DNA of 64,000 bases from Methylobacterium sp. UNC378MF (lineage in GTDB: Bacteria > Pseudomonadota > Alphaproteobacteria > Rhizobiales > Beijerinckiaceae), in NCBI RefSeq assembly GCF_900103195.1, contig NZ_FMWU01000005.1, forward strand, positions 202,827 through 266,826, given 5' to 3'. Positions 8,749 to 17,181 of this stretch are shown piece after piece; within the stretch, counting starts at the first letter, position 1, and every line of letters starts with the position of its first letter. The notes beneath the pieces were generated by a model, which was not told the DNA's origin, did no database searches, and worked only from the letters and a program-made list of their open reading frames with translations. Position numbers and translations under genes: made by a program.

Positions 8749-10473
8749 CTAAACGGCGGCGTCCCAGGTCTCGCTGAGGGGGACCGTCCCGCGGACCAGC
8801 CGGGCGCGCAGCACGACGTCGCCCGGCGGCGCCGGGTCCGGCGGGCGCCATTCGACATAGATGCGCCAGCCGCCGGTCTGCGGCACGAAATTGGCCACCG
8901 GATCGTGCATCGTGCCGGCGCTGGCCGAGACCTCCGCGGCGACCGCGTCGTCGGCATCCTTCGGGAGAGCCGGTCCCGCGAAGTCGATCACGCAGAGCCG
9001 CCGCCGGGGGCTCGGCGGGTTCAACGGGCGCAGGCGCTCCGCCGAGCCGAACCGCGTCGATGTCACCCGGGCCAGGGCGGCCTCCGGGATCGCCGGCACC
9101 GGCTCAGCCCCCACGGTGGTCAGGCCGTAGGCGACGTGCAGCGGCGCGCCGGGCTGCGCCGGGACCGCCGGCACGAAGGCCGCCACGATGTTGTCCATGT
9201 ACTCCTCGTCCGACGGGATCTCGAAGAGCTGCACGGCGCCGTCCGCGAAAGCGCCCCTGTCAGAATCCGGGGCCACCCACAGGCCCGGCCGCGCCTCGTG
9301 GCGCGCTTCCACGTCGAGATAGGCCGCGAAGTTACGCTCCCGCTGCAGCAGCCCAAAGCCGGCCAGCGGCCTGGTCGCGAAGGCGGAGATCTGAGGCTGT
9401 TTGCGTCCGTTGACCAGGGGCCGCCAGATCCGATCGACCTGCGCCGCATCGGCGCCGGCCGCGACGCAGAGGCCGTCGGAATCGTGCACCTGCGGCCGGA
9501 AATCGTCGAACGGCTCGGCGCCCCGCGCTCCGGGCCCGTTCTGGCCGTACAGGAACATGCTGGTGAGCGGCGCCAGCCCGAGCTTCGAGAGCGCCCGGCG
9601 CGGATGGAGCGCCGCGGTGACGGCGATCCGGGCCGGGTCGCCGGGCGCGATCTCGAACCGGTAGGCGCCGGCTACGCTCGGGCTGTCGAGGAGGGAGAGC
9701 ACCGTCAAAGTGCGTGCGCCCGGCTCCGGCTCGCAGATCCAGTGGGCGACGAAGTCGGGAAACTCCTCACCCTCGGGCGCACCGGTGCCGATGGCGAGCC
9801 CCCGGGCCGAGAGCCCGTATTCCTGGTTGGCCGCGCGCAGGCGGAAATAGGAGGCGCCCAGGAAGACGAGGAATTCCTCCTGAAAGCCCTTCGGGCGCCA
9901 GACCGGCATGTCCGGGAAGGCGTAGTGCAGGCGGAAGCCCGCGAAGCCGAGATCCGCCGGGAAGCTCTGGCCGGCGAGCCGCGAGCCCAGATCGAACAGT
10001 CGGGCTTCGTACGGGATCAGGCGTGCGGGCTCGTGGAGCGGCTGGAAGTAGAGCGCCACGCGCTTGCGTTGCAGAAAGCCGCGGTGAAACAACTGGGCGC
10101 TGAAATGCGCGCCGAGGCGCAGGCTGGCGTCCGGCCGGAAGATGATGGCCCGGTAGCCGTCGTAGTCGAGGCCGGCGAGCACCGGCGGCAGATCCTCGGG
10201 CGGTGCAGCGTAGGGCGCGGCCGCAAGCTGCGCCGCCTGGGCAGACAGGGTTTCGAAGGTCATCGCATCGCCCTGCGGCGGAAGCGCCGGCCCGGCCCAC
10301 GTTCTGGACCCATTCAGATCAGCCGCGCTAGGTAGAACCGTGCCGGCAGCCGCGGCCAGAGCTGTTCGAAGAATGCGGCGCCGGGAGGGGGGATTGATCC
10401 GTTCGGCTTCCGGCGGCCTGGGCTGCCGGGTCGGCTCCGTATCCTCACCCCGCATATCGGTGTCCACGGTCAT
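8749..10473 (-). CDS. opgD: Periplasmic glucan biosynthesis protein, OpgD/OpgG type
   Basis: Periplasmic MdoG-family protein of 574 aa involved in building osmoregulated periplasmic glucans. A Tat-type signal, SRRRILRTALAAAAGTVLPS, sits at about residues 30-50. This favours OpgD over the Sec-exported OpgG. The domain starts with FETLSAQAAQLAAAPYA and contains the conserved LPPVLAGLDYDGYRAIIFRP and FPDMPVWRPKGFQEEFLVFLGASYFR-type segments. A second immunoglobulin-like domain ends in YVEWRPPDPAPPGDVVLRA. ATG 10473 has GGGAA close upstream. It is divergent from opgH, 61 bp away, so the two probably share a control region. Confidence 0.9.
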   Translation of the reverse strand: MTVDTDMRGEDTEPTRQPRPPEAERINPPSRRRILRTALAAAAGTVLPSAADLNGSRTWAGPALPPQGDAMTFETLSAQAAQLAAAPYAAPPEDLPPVLAGLDYDGYRAIIFRPDASLRLGAHFSAQLFHRGFLQRKRVALYFQPLHEPARLIPYEARLFDLGSRLAGQSFPADLGFAGFRLHYAFPDMPVWRPKGFQEEFLVFLGASYFRLRAANQEYGLSARGLAIGTGAPEGEEFPDFVAHWICEPEPGARTLTVLSLLDSPSVAGAYRFEIAPGDPARIAVTAALHPRRALSKLGLAPLTSMFLYGQNGPGARGAEPFDDFRPQVHDSDGLCVAAGADAAQVDRIWRPLVNGRKQPQISAFATRPLAGFGLLQRERNFAAYLDVEARHEARPGLWVAPDSDRGAFADGAVQLFEIPSDEEYMDNIVAAFVPAVPAQPGAPLHVAYGLTTVGAEPVPAIPEAALARVTSTRFGSAERLRPLNPPSPRRRLCVIDFAGPALPKDADDAVAAEVSASAGTMHDPVANFVPQTGGWRIYVEWRPPDPAPPGDVVLRARLVRGTVPLSETWDAAV

Positions 10474-10534
10474 CGGTTCCCGGCCTTAGACGGCGGGGCG
10501 GCCGGCAGCCTTCCACGGTCGAGTTCCTCGCGCC

Positions 10535-12463
10535 ATGTCGTCACGCGTCACCTCCTCCGCCGAGCGGTCGCACCGGAACGCGGCTCCCGCCATACCCGAT
10601 CCGTCGGTCGCCGCATCCCTTCGCGAAGTCTGGACCGGCGCGCCCCGCGGCGCCCTGCGCGCCCGGCGTCTCGCCCTGGCCATCCCGAGCCTCGCCACTG
10701 CCGGCGGCCTCGCGGGGCTCGCCGCGCTCGCCTACCCGGCGGGCGCCAGCCCGCTCGCCTGGGCGGTCCTGGTGCTGTTCGCCCTCGTGATGGGCTGGCA
10801 GGGTTTCGTCGCCTGCCAATACGTCTACGGGTTCGTCGCGGCCCTGCTGGGCGACCGGGCGAAGTCTGTGCTGGAGCGCGGCTCCGAGGCGGCGGGCGCC
10901 CTGCCGACCGAGGCCGGACGCACCGCGGCCGTGGTGGCGATCCACGCCGAGGACGCGGTCGCGGTCTTCGCCCGCCTGCGGGTGATGGCCCGGTCGCTCG
11001 CCCGCGCCGAGGCGCAGGGCATCGATATCTTCGTCCTCTCCGACACCCGCGACGGTGCGATCGCCGCCGTGGAGGAGCACGAATACGCCCGCATCCAGGC
11101 CTGGGCGGCCTCCGACCCGGCGCTGCCGCGGATCCGCTACCGGCGCCGGACGGAGAATGTCGGCCGCAAGGCCGGCAACATCGGCGAGTTCTGCCGCACC
11201 TACGGCGGCGAGTACGCCTTCATGATCGTGCTGGACGCCGACAGCCTGATGACCGGCGCGGCCATGAGCCGGCTCGTCGGGCTGATGCAGGCGAGCCCGC
11301 GCACCGGCCTGATCCAGACCGTCTCGTACGCGGCCGGCCGCGACACGCTGTTCGCCCGCATCCAGCAATTCGCCGTCCGCCTCTACGCGCCGCTGGCTTT
11401 GCGCTGCCTGGAGACCTGGCAGGGGCCGGAGGGCAGCTACTGGGGCCACAACGCGATCCTGCGGATCGAGGCCTTCGCGGCGAACGCGCAGCTCCCGAAG
11501 CTCCCGGGCCGGGAGCCGCTCGGCGGCGAGATCCTGTGCCACGACATCGTCGAGGGCGCGCTGATGGTGCGCGCCGGCTGGGAGGTGCGGCTCCTGCCCG
11601 AGATGGGCGGCACCTGGGAGGAGATGCCCACCAACCTGATCGACCTGCTCGGCCGGGAGCGCCGCTGGTGCCAGGGCAATCTCCAGCACCTGCGGGTGCT
11701 GCCCTGGGCCGGCCTGCACGCGGCGAGCCGCTGGCATCTCCTCGTCGGCATCCTCTCCTACGGAATTCTGCCGCTCTGGATCGCCTTCCTGGGCCTCGCC
11801 GCCTGGCAGGCCGCCCGGACCGGCGATCTGGGCCTCCTGGCCTACGGGCTGACCGGGCAGGGCACCGCCGCCCATGCGCTCGCCGCCCTCAGCGTCGCCG
11901 TGCAGGCGCTGCCGAAGCTCCTGAGCCTCGGCCACGTCCTCGGCTCCGCGGAGCGCCGGGCAGCCTTCGGCGGTGCCCGGGCGCTTCTCGCGAGCGCCGT
12001 CCTGGAGCAGGCGGTGTGGGTGATCCTGTGGCCGGTCCTGACCCTGTTCACCGCCGGCGCCGTGGTCTCGACCTTCCTCGGCCGGGTGGTCCGCTGGGAG
12101 ACGCAGGATCGCGATGACCGGCAGGTCTCCTGGGCGGAGGCCTTCCGGCTCCAGGCCGACGCTGTGGTGGTCGGTGCTCTGATGGTGTTCGCCCTGGTCG
12201 TCGTCGGGAGCCCGTGGCTCGCCCTCTGGCTGGCGCCGATCGCCCTGGCGCTGCTCACGAGCCCGGCCCAGAGCGTCTGGACCAGCCGGGCCGATCTCGG
12301 CCGCGCCGCCCGGGCGCGGGGCCTGTTCCTGAACGCCGACGACACCGAGCAGGCGCCGGAACTCGCAGAACTGGCCCAGCTGCGCGGCCTGCCCGCCGCG
12401 CCGGCCCCACTCCGCCCGGCGCCGCGCGAGCCGGCCATCTGGCTCGCCGCCGACGAGGCCTGA
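10535..12463 (+). CDS. opgH: Glucans biosynthesis glucosyltransferase MdoH/OpgH
   Basis: Inner-membrane GT2 glucosyltransferase that makes the beta-1,2 glucan backbone from UDP-glucose. Two N-terminal membrane segments (residues ~45-110) precede the cytosolic catalytic domain. That domain has IFVLSDTRDG, IVLDADSLMTG (DxD), GPEGSYWGHNAILR and the product-site motif RERRWCQGNLQH. Four to six membrane helices follow. At 642 aa it is shorter than the 847-aa E. coli protein, mostly through shorter N- and C-terminal tails, as is common in alphaproteobacteria. Its partner OpgD is encoded divergently rather than in the enterobacterial opgGH order. Confidence 0.92.
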   Translation: MSSRVTSSAERSHRNAAPAIPDPSVAASLREVWTGAPRGALRARRLALAIPSLATAGGLAGLAALAYPAGASPLAWAVLVLFALVMGWQGFVACQYVYGFVAALLGDRAKSVLERGSEAAGALPTEAGRTAAVVAIHAEDAVAVFARLRVMARSLARAEAQGIDIFVLSDTRDGAIAAVEEHEYARIQAWAASDPALPRIRYRRRTENVGRKAGNIGEFCRTYGGEYAFMIVLDADSLMTGAAMSRLVGLMQASPRTGLIQTVSYAAGRDTLFARIQQFAVRLYAPLALRCLETWQGPEGSYWGHNAILRIEAFAANAQLPKLPGREPLGGEILCHDIVEGALMVRAGWEVRLLPEMGGTWEEMPTNLIDLLGRERRWCQGNLQHLRVLPWAGLHAASRWHLLVGILSYGILPLWIAFLGLAAWQAARTGDLGLLAYGLTGQGTAAHALAALSVAVQALPKLLSLGHVLGSAERRAAFGGARALLASAVLEQAVWVILWPVLTLFTAGAVVSTFLGRVVRWETQDRDDRQVSWAEAFRLQADAVVVGALMVFALVVVGSPWLALWLAPIALALLTSPAQSVWTSRADLGRAARARGLFLNADDTEQAPELAELAQLRGLPAAPAPLRPAPREPAIWLAADEA

Positions 12464-12768
12464 CGCGGCTCCGCGCGGCCCTCCCGGGGCGCCGCGGCGC
12501 GGCGCGGGACGGCCTTCTCGCCGTCCTCGGAACCGGCTGCGGACCCGGGTCGCGAAGGCCGGGACCCACGCCCGACATCCCGGGTGTAACGGCCAAGCTG
12601 CCACAGTGTTGCCATCGAGTCACGGGCGGGCGGAACCGCCCCGGCGGGGCGGTTTCAGGCTTGGATTTGAGGCGCGAGCGTTTACCCCTTGGCGAGGATC
12701 GGCACGGCATCGTGCCACGGTATTCGCCGCGTTCCCGCCATAGTCCGCGCCTGCCCCGAGAGGCTTTG
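12464..12768. other. 305-bp gap after opgH
   Basis: No convincing gene. It contains a GC-rich hairpin at 12634-12654 (listed separately) and, before the next gene, GAGAGG upstream of its ATG. No promoter with clear -35 and -10 boxes is seen. Confidence 0.5.
12634..12656 (+). terminator. Candidate intrinsic terminator of opgH
   Basis: Perfect 9-bp stem AACCGCCCC / GGGGCGGTT with a 3-nt loop, followed by TTTC at the end of the stem. It lies 170 bp after the opgH stop and before the next promoter region. Confidence 0.5.
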
Positions 12769-13434
12769 ATGCGTCGTTTCCTCCCCGCCCTGATCGGGCT
12801 TTTCGGCGCGGCTGCCTGTGCCGCACCGGCATTGGCCTACGAGATTGACCCGCTGACCCGCCAGCCGCTGAACGACGCGCTCACCGTGCGCGTCCGCCCG
12901 CAGGCCGTCGAGACCGTCGCGGTGCCGGTGGCCAATGCCTCGTTGAACCCGGCCGACCCGTTGAGCGCCGACGCGGCGGTGCCGCAGATGTCGGCGATCC
13001 CGCGCGAGACCGTGGCCTATAACGGCCCCTACGGCGCCGGGACGATCGTAGTCTCCACGGCCGAGCGGCGGCTCTACTACGTGATGGGCGGCGGCCAGGC
13101 CCTGCGCTACGGCGTCGGCGTCGGCCGGCCGGGCTTCACGTGGGGCGGCGTGCAGACCATCACGATGAAGCGTGAGTGGCCGGATTGGCGTCCGCCGTCG
13201 ACCATGCTGAAGCGCCGCCCCGACCTGCCGCGCTACATGAAGGGCGGCCTCGAGAACCCGCTCGGCGCCCGCGCCATGTATCTCGGCGGCTCGATCTACC
13301 GCATCCACGGCTCGAACGAGCCGGAGACCATCGGCACCGCCGTCTCGTCGGGCTGCATCCGCATGACCAACGACGACGTCATGGACCTCTACACCCGCGC
13401 CAAGGTCGGCACGAAGGTCGTCGTCCAGCGCTAA
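12769..13434 (+). CDS. L,D-transpeptidase, ErfK/YbiS/YnhG type
   Basis: Small periplasmic YkuD-domain protein of 221 aa. A Sec signal peptide (LPALIGLFGAAACAAPALAY) ends around residue 24. The catalytic pattern is the family's HG-x(n)-S-x-GC-R: IHGSNEPETIG followed by SSGCIRM, nucleophile Cys196. Family members either cross-link peptidoglycan or anchor outer-membrane proteins to it. In Rhizobiales they also act in polar growth zones. The ATG at 12769 has GAGAGG upstream. This is the second L,D-transpeptidase in the window, without the peptidoglycan-binding and low-complexity regions of the first. Confidence 0.9.
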   Translation: MRRFLPALIGLFGAAACAAPALAYEIDPLTRQPLNDALTVRVRPQAVETVAVPVANASLNPADPLSADAAVPQMSAIPRETVAYNGPYGAGTIVVSTAERRLYYVMGGGQALRYGVGVGRPGFTWGGVQTITMKREWPDWRPPSTMLKRRPDLPRYMKGGLENPLGARAMYLGGSIYRIHGSNEPETIGTAVSSGCIRMTNDDVMDLYTRAKVGTKVVVQR

Positions 13435-13456
13435 TCTCCGCTCGGTGTTTTGACGG

Positions 13457-13482
13457 AAGGGCCGGCCGCGAGGTCGGCCCTT
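13457..13482 (+). terminator. Hairpin between convergent genes
   Basis: Stem AAGGGCCG / CGGCCCTT, 8 bp with a 10-nt loop, begins 23 bp past the L,D-transpeptidase stop and ends just before the convergent cupin gene's stop. The flanking A and T residues would make it work in both directions. Confidence 0.5.
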
Positions 13483-13488
13483 CTGCGT

Positions 13489-13815
13489 TCAGGCCGCGGG
13501 CAGGGTCACCAGGGCGTCCGGGCGCTTCACCTCGATCTCGATGAACGCGATCGGGTGGTCGGACCCGTTCATCACGTCGTGCCGGATGCCCGCGGGGCGC
13601 ATGTACGACTGGCCGGCCGCGAGCGCCGTCTCGCTCACCGCCGCGCCGTCGTGGACGCGCAGGATCCCGTCCACCAGCATCACCACGAAATACGGCCAGC
13701 CGTGCTCGTGCCAGCCGGTCACGCCGCCGGGCGGGAAATCCCAGCGCGTGATGCGCACGGCGGCGTCGTCCTGCTGGACGGTGGGCGTGGCGGGGATGGT
13801 GCAGGCGAAGGCCAT
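13489..13815 (-). CDS. Cupin domain protein
   Basis: Single-domain cupin of 108 aa, probably a small metal-binding or sugar/acid-binding protein. The first cupin motif is visible as PPGGVTGWHEHGWPYFVVML, with two His residues as likely metal ligands. The second is GQSYMRPAGIRHDVMNGSDH, with another His. Start chosen at ATG 13815, which has GGAG 7 nt upstream. An upstream in-frame ATG at 13881 adds 22 residues with no domain. The function is not predictable from sequence. Confidence 0.75.
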   Translation of the reverse strand: MAFACTIPATPTVQQDDAAVRITRWDFPPGGVTGWHEHGWPYFVVMLVDGILRVHDGAAVSETALAAGQSYMRPAGIRHDVMNGSDHPIAFIEIEVKRPDALVTLPAA

Positions 13816-13900
13816 GGCGGCTCCAGAGAGGGCGGGCGCAGATGCCCGCGTAACGTGATGCAAGCCTCCGGCCTTCTCCACGGCGCGGTTCGACCCGTGC

Positions 13901-13991
13901 CGTCATCGCGAGCGCAGCGAAGCGACCCAGGGATACGCGACCTCTGAGATCGTGGCGCCGCTGGATTGCTTCGCTCCGCTCGCAAAGACGA
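13901..13991. repeat. Inverted pair of the dispersed repeat (locus C)
   Basis: Copies at 13901-13936 and 13961-13991 face each other across ~25 nt, in the gap between two minus-strand genes (DUF971 and cupin), which it separates transcriptionally. Confidence 0.75.
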
Positions 13992-14026
13992 GGCTCGGGC
14001 CCAGAGTAAGCTGGAGCGGCTGCCCT

Positions 14027-14458
14027 TCAGTGGCAGCCGCACGAGCCCGAGCCGCAGCCGCCGCCGCTGCCGCTGCCCTTGACGGGCGCCTGCCGCGCGG
14101 TGTCTCGGTCGAGGCCGCGCTCGGCGAGCTCGCCGAGATAGGTGTTCCAGCGCGTCTCGTACTCGCGGCCCAGCGTGTGGAGATAGCCCCAGCCGTAGAT
14201 GCCGGTGTCGTGCATGTCGTCGAAGCCGAGCTTCACCGCGTAGTTGCCGACCGGCTGCACCGCCAGGATCGCCACGGACCGCTTGCCGCCGATCACTTTC
14301 CGCTCCAGCGGCGAGTGGCCCTGCACCTCGGCCGAGGGGCTCGACACCCGCAGGTACTCGGCCGGCAGGGCATAGCGCGCCCCGTCCTCGAAGGCGACGT
14401 TGAGCACCCGCCGGTCGGCCGACAGGCGGATCTCGGTCGGCCACAGATCCTCGCTCAC
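14027..14458 (-). CDS. DUF971 domain protein with Gly/Cys-rich tail
   Basis: Protein of 143 aa. The DUF971 (GBBH-like N-terminal) domain covers residues ~5-115, with [34 protein letters not shown] and the ending [23 protein letters not shown]971 occurs alone and fused to Fe-S carrier proteins of the Mrp/HCF101 type, which hints at Fe-S or metal handling. The last ~16 residues are [16 protein letters not shown]: three Cys and a His that could bind metal. The start is GTG 14458 with GAGGAG 8 nt upstream. It is divergent from moaA, whose product needs two Fe-S clusters, an interesting but unproven link. Confidence 0.82.
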   Translation of the reverse strand: MSEDLWPTEIRLSADRRVLNVAFEDGARYALPAEYLRVSSPSAEVQGHSPLERKVIGGKRSVAILAVQPVGNYAVKLGFDDMHDTGIYGWGYLHTLGREYETRWNTYLGELAERGLDRDTARQAPVKGSGSGGGCGSGSCGCH

Positions 14459-14539
14459 GGGTCACACTCCTCACGCAATCCGGGATTGCGGCGCGGGACC
14501 GGCTTGCCCGCAACCGTCCGGGGCATCATATGCCGGACG

Positions 14540-15592
14540 ATGCTCGATGACAGCTCCCTGACGCCGCAGACGTCCGCGCTCGGCGCGCCCGCCGGGCCCG
14601 CGCCGCTGATCGATCCGTTCCAGCGGGCGATCTCGTACCTGCGCATCTCGGTGACGGATCGCTGCGACCTGCGCTGCGCCTACTGCATGTCCGAGCACAT
14701 GGAGTTCCTGCCCAAGCGCGACCTGCTGACCCTGGAGGAGCTGGACCGGCTCTGCGGCGTGTTCATCGCCCGGGGCGTGCGTAAGCTCCGGATCACCGGC
14801 GGCGAGCCGCTGGTGCGCCGCGACATCATGCACCTGTTCCGCCGCCTCTCGCGCCACCTCGATTCCGGGGCGCTGGAGGAGCTGACGCTCACTACCAACG
14901 GCACCCAGCTCACGCGCTACGCCGCCGAGCTGGCGAGCTTCGGCGTGCGCCGGATCAACGTCTCGCTCGACACCCTCGACCCGGACAAGTTCCGGAAGAT
15001 CACCCGCCGCGGCGACCTCAAGGTGGTGCTCGACGGCATCGCGGCGGCGCGGGCTGCCGGGATGAAGGTGAAGATCAACGCGGTGGCGCTCCGCGACGTC
15101 AACGCCGACGAGATCCCCGACATGATCGCCTGGGCCCATGGCCTCGGCATGGACATGACGCTGATCGAGGTCATGCCGCTCGGCGAGATCGAGGCGGACC
15201 GGACCGACCAGTTCCTGCCGCTGTCGGTGGCGCGGCAGCGCCTGGAGACCCGCTACACGCTCACGCCGCTGCCCGACCGCACCGGCGGCCCGGCGCGCTA
15301 CGTGCGGGTCGAGGAGACCGGCGGGAAGCTCGGCTTCATCACGCCGCTGACCCACAATTTCTGCGAGAGCTGCAACCGGGTGCGCCTGACCTGTACGGGC
15401 CAGCTCTACATGTGCCTGGGCCAGGAGGATTCGGCCGACCTGCGCGCGGTCCTGCGCGCCTCCCCGGACGACGCGGTGCTGGCGCAGGCGGTGGTCGAGG
15501 CGATCACCCGCAAGCCCAAGGGCCACGACTTCGTCATCGAGCGCCAGCGCCCGGCCGCCGTGCCGCGGCACATGAGCGTGACCGGGGGCTGA
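14540..15592 (+). CDS. moaA: GTP 3',8-cyclase, molybdenum cofactor biosynthesis
   Basis: Radical-SAM enzyme that converts GTP to 3',8-cH2GTP in the first step of Moco synthesis. The N-terminal cluster motif CDLRCAYC gives Cys42, Cys46 and Cys49. The GTP-side cluster is [20 protein letters not shown] near residues 275-293. The protein ends SVTGG, the conserved Gly-Gly tail that is essential for activity in the family. Start at ATG 14540 gives 350 aa; the frame is open upstream but without homology. It stands alone here, without moaC, mobA or moeA. Confidence 0.97.
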   Translation: MLDDSSLTPQTSALGAPAGPAPLIDPFQRAISYLRISVTDRCDLRCAYCMSEHMEFLPKRDLLTLEELDRLCGVFIARGVRKLRITGGEPLVRRDIMHLFRRLSRHLDSGALEELTLTTNGTQLTRYAAELASFGVRRINVSLDTLDPDKFRKITRRGDLKVVLDGIAAARAAGMKVKINAVALRDVNADEIPDMIAWAHGLGMDMTLIEVMPLGEIEADRTDQFLPLSVARQRLETRYTLTPLPDRTGGPARYVRVEETGGKLGFITPLTHNFCESCNRVRLTCTGQLYMCLGQEDSADLRAVLRASPDDAVLAQAVVEAITRKPKGHDFVIERQRPAAVPRHMSVTGG

Positions 15593-15600
15593 CGCCTCGC

Positions 15601-15692
15601 CCGTCCTTGCGGGCGGAGCGAAGCAATCCAGGGCACGGGCCCTTCCCGGATATAGCGCATCCCTGGGTTGCTTCGCTCCGCTCGCAAAGACG
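15601..15692. repeat. Inverted pair of the dispersed repeat (locus D)
   Basis: Copies at 15601-15633 and 15661-15692, facing each other across a 27-nt loop, exactly fill the space between the convergent moaA and radA genes (stops at 15592 and 15699). This placement suggests use as a bidirectional terminator. Confidence 0.8.
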
Positions 15693-15698
15693 CGAGCG

Positions 15699-17135
15699 TC
15701 ACATCTCCTCGTCGGCGTAGCGCGCCGGCTGCCGCCCGCGCTGGCCGGATCCCCGCCGGGGTGCACCCGCGCTGATTCCCGCCACCAGGTCGGCGATGTG
15801 GCGCAGCGTCTCCACCGCGAGCGCCTTCTCGCCCTCACCGCGGCCCTGCGGGATCAGCGCCTTGGCGAAACCGAGCTTCTGGGCCTCCTTCAGCCGGGAG
15901 CCGGCCTGCGCCACGGGCCGGATCGCCCCCGACAGGCCGATCTCGCCGAAATAGACCGTCTCGGGCGGCAGCACCGCCCCCGACAGCGACGAGACCAGGG
16001 CGGCCGCCACCGCCAGATCCGCCGCGGGCTCGGTGATGCGCAGGCCTCCGGCCACGTTCAGATAAACGTCGTGGCTGCCGAGCCGGATGCCGCCATGGGC
16101 CTCCAGCACGGCGAGCACCATCGACAGCCGGTTCGGGTCCCAGCCGACCACGGCGCGCCGGGGCATGCCCAGCGACGAGGGCGCCACCAGGGCCTGGATC
16201 TCCACCAGCAGCGGCCGCGTCCCCTCCATGCCGGCGAAGACCGCGGTGCCCGCCGCCTGATGGTCGCGGCCGGCCAGGAACAGGGCCGACGGGTTCGGCA
16301 CCTCGCTGAGGCCCGCGTCGGTCATCTCGAACACGCCGATCTCGTCGGTAGGCCCGAACCGGTTCTTCACCGCGCGCAGGATGCGGAAATGGTGGCCCTG
16401 GTCGCCCTCGAAGGAGGCGACCGCGTCGACCATGTGCTCCACCACGCGGGGGCCAGCGATCTGCCCGTCCTTGGTGACGTGGCCCACCAGGATCACCGCC
16501 GTGCCGGTGGTCTTGGCGAAGCGGATCAGCGCCTGCGCGGAGGAGCGCACCTGCGTGACCGTGCCGGGGGCCGATTCCACCGTCTCGGTCCACATGGTCT
16601 GGATTGAGTCGATAATCGCCAGCGCGGGCGGCCGGCCCTGGCTCAGGGTCTCGACGATGTCCTCGACATTGGTCTCGGCGGCGAGCTGCACGGGGAGCGC
16701 GCTCAGGCCCAGCCGCTCGGCGCGCAGCCGCACCTGCCCGACCGCCTCCTCGCCCGAGATGTAGGCGACCCGCTCGCCCGTGCCCGCCATGGCGGCGGAG
16801 GCCTGCATCAGCAGGGTCGACTTGCCGATGCCGGGATCGCCGCCGAGCAGGATCACCGAGCCGCGCACGAAGCCGCCGCCGGTCACCCGGTCGAGCTCGC
16901 CGATCCCCGAGGGGATGCGCGGCGCCTCCTTGGCCTCGCCGGTCAGGCCCTCGAGAGGGAAGACCCGGCCGCGGTTGCGCGACGGCCGGGTCGCGGCCGG
17001 GCCGGACTGGCCGGGGGCCGAGGGCGCCTCCTCGACGATCGTGTTCCAGCCGTTGCAGGCCTCGCAGCGCCCGCGCCAGCGATTGTAGACCGCCCCGCAG
17101 GACTGGCAGACGAAGGTCTGGTGGATCTTAGCCAT
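15699..17135 (-). CDS. radA: DNA repair protein RadA (Sms)
   Basis: Cytoplasmic ATPase that drives branch migration of recombination intermediates. It has all four RadA parts: a zinc finger with Cys10, 13, 24 and 27 (CQSCGAVYNRWRGRCEAC), the RecA-like core with Walker A GGDPGIGKST (98-107), the RadA-specific KNRFG motif near residue 255, and a Lon-like C-terminal domain (LNVAGGLRITEPAADLAVAA). Length 478 aa is normal. The alanine racemase gene lies 46 bp downstream on the same strand (18291-17182). Confidence 0.96.
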   Translation of the reverse strand: MAKIHQTFVCQSCGAVYNRWRGRCEACNGWNTIVEEAPSAPGQSGPAATRPSRNRGRVFPLEGLTGEAKEAPRIPSGIGELDRVTGGGFVRGSVILLGGDPGIGKSTLLMQASAAMAGTGERVAYISGEEAVGQVRLRAERLGLSALPVQLAAETNVEDIVETLSQGRPPALAIIDSIQTMWTETVESAPGTVTQVRSSAQALIRFAKTTGTAVILVGHVTKDGQIAGPRVVEHMVDAVASFEGDQGHHFRILRAVKNRFGPTDEIGVFEMTDAGLSEVPNPSALFLAGRDHQAAGTAVFAGMEGTRPLLVEIQALVAPSSLGMPRRAVVGWDPNRLSMVLAVLEAHGGIRLGSHDVYLNVAGGLRITEPAADLAVAAALVSSLSGAVLPPETVYFGEIGLSGAIRPVAQAGSRLKEAQKLGFAKALIPQGRGEGEKALAVETLRHIADLVAGISAGAPRRGSGQRGRQPARYADEEM

Positions 17136-17181
17136 TCGAATCCGCGCGCCGGCCGACCGGCCTTCCGGTCAGGGGAGGGAG

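Noticed and set aside
14459..14539. Molybdenum-cofactor riboswitch before moaA
   Set aside because: Only 81 bp separate moaA from the divergent DUF971 gene, and no Moco-aptamer structure is visible.
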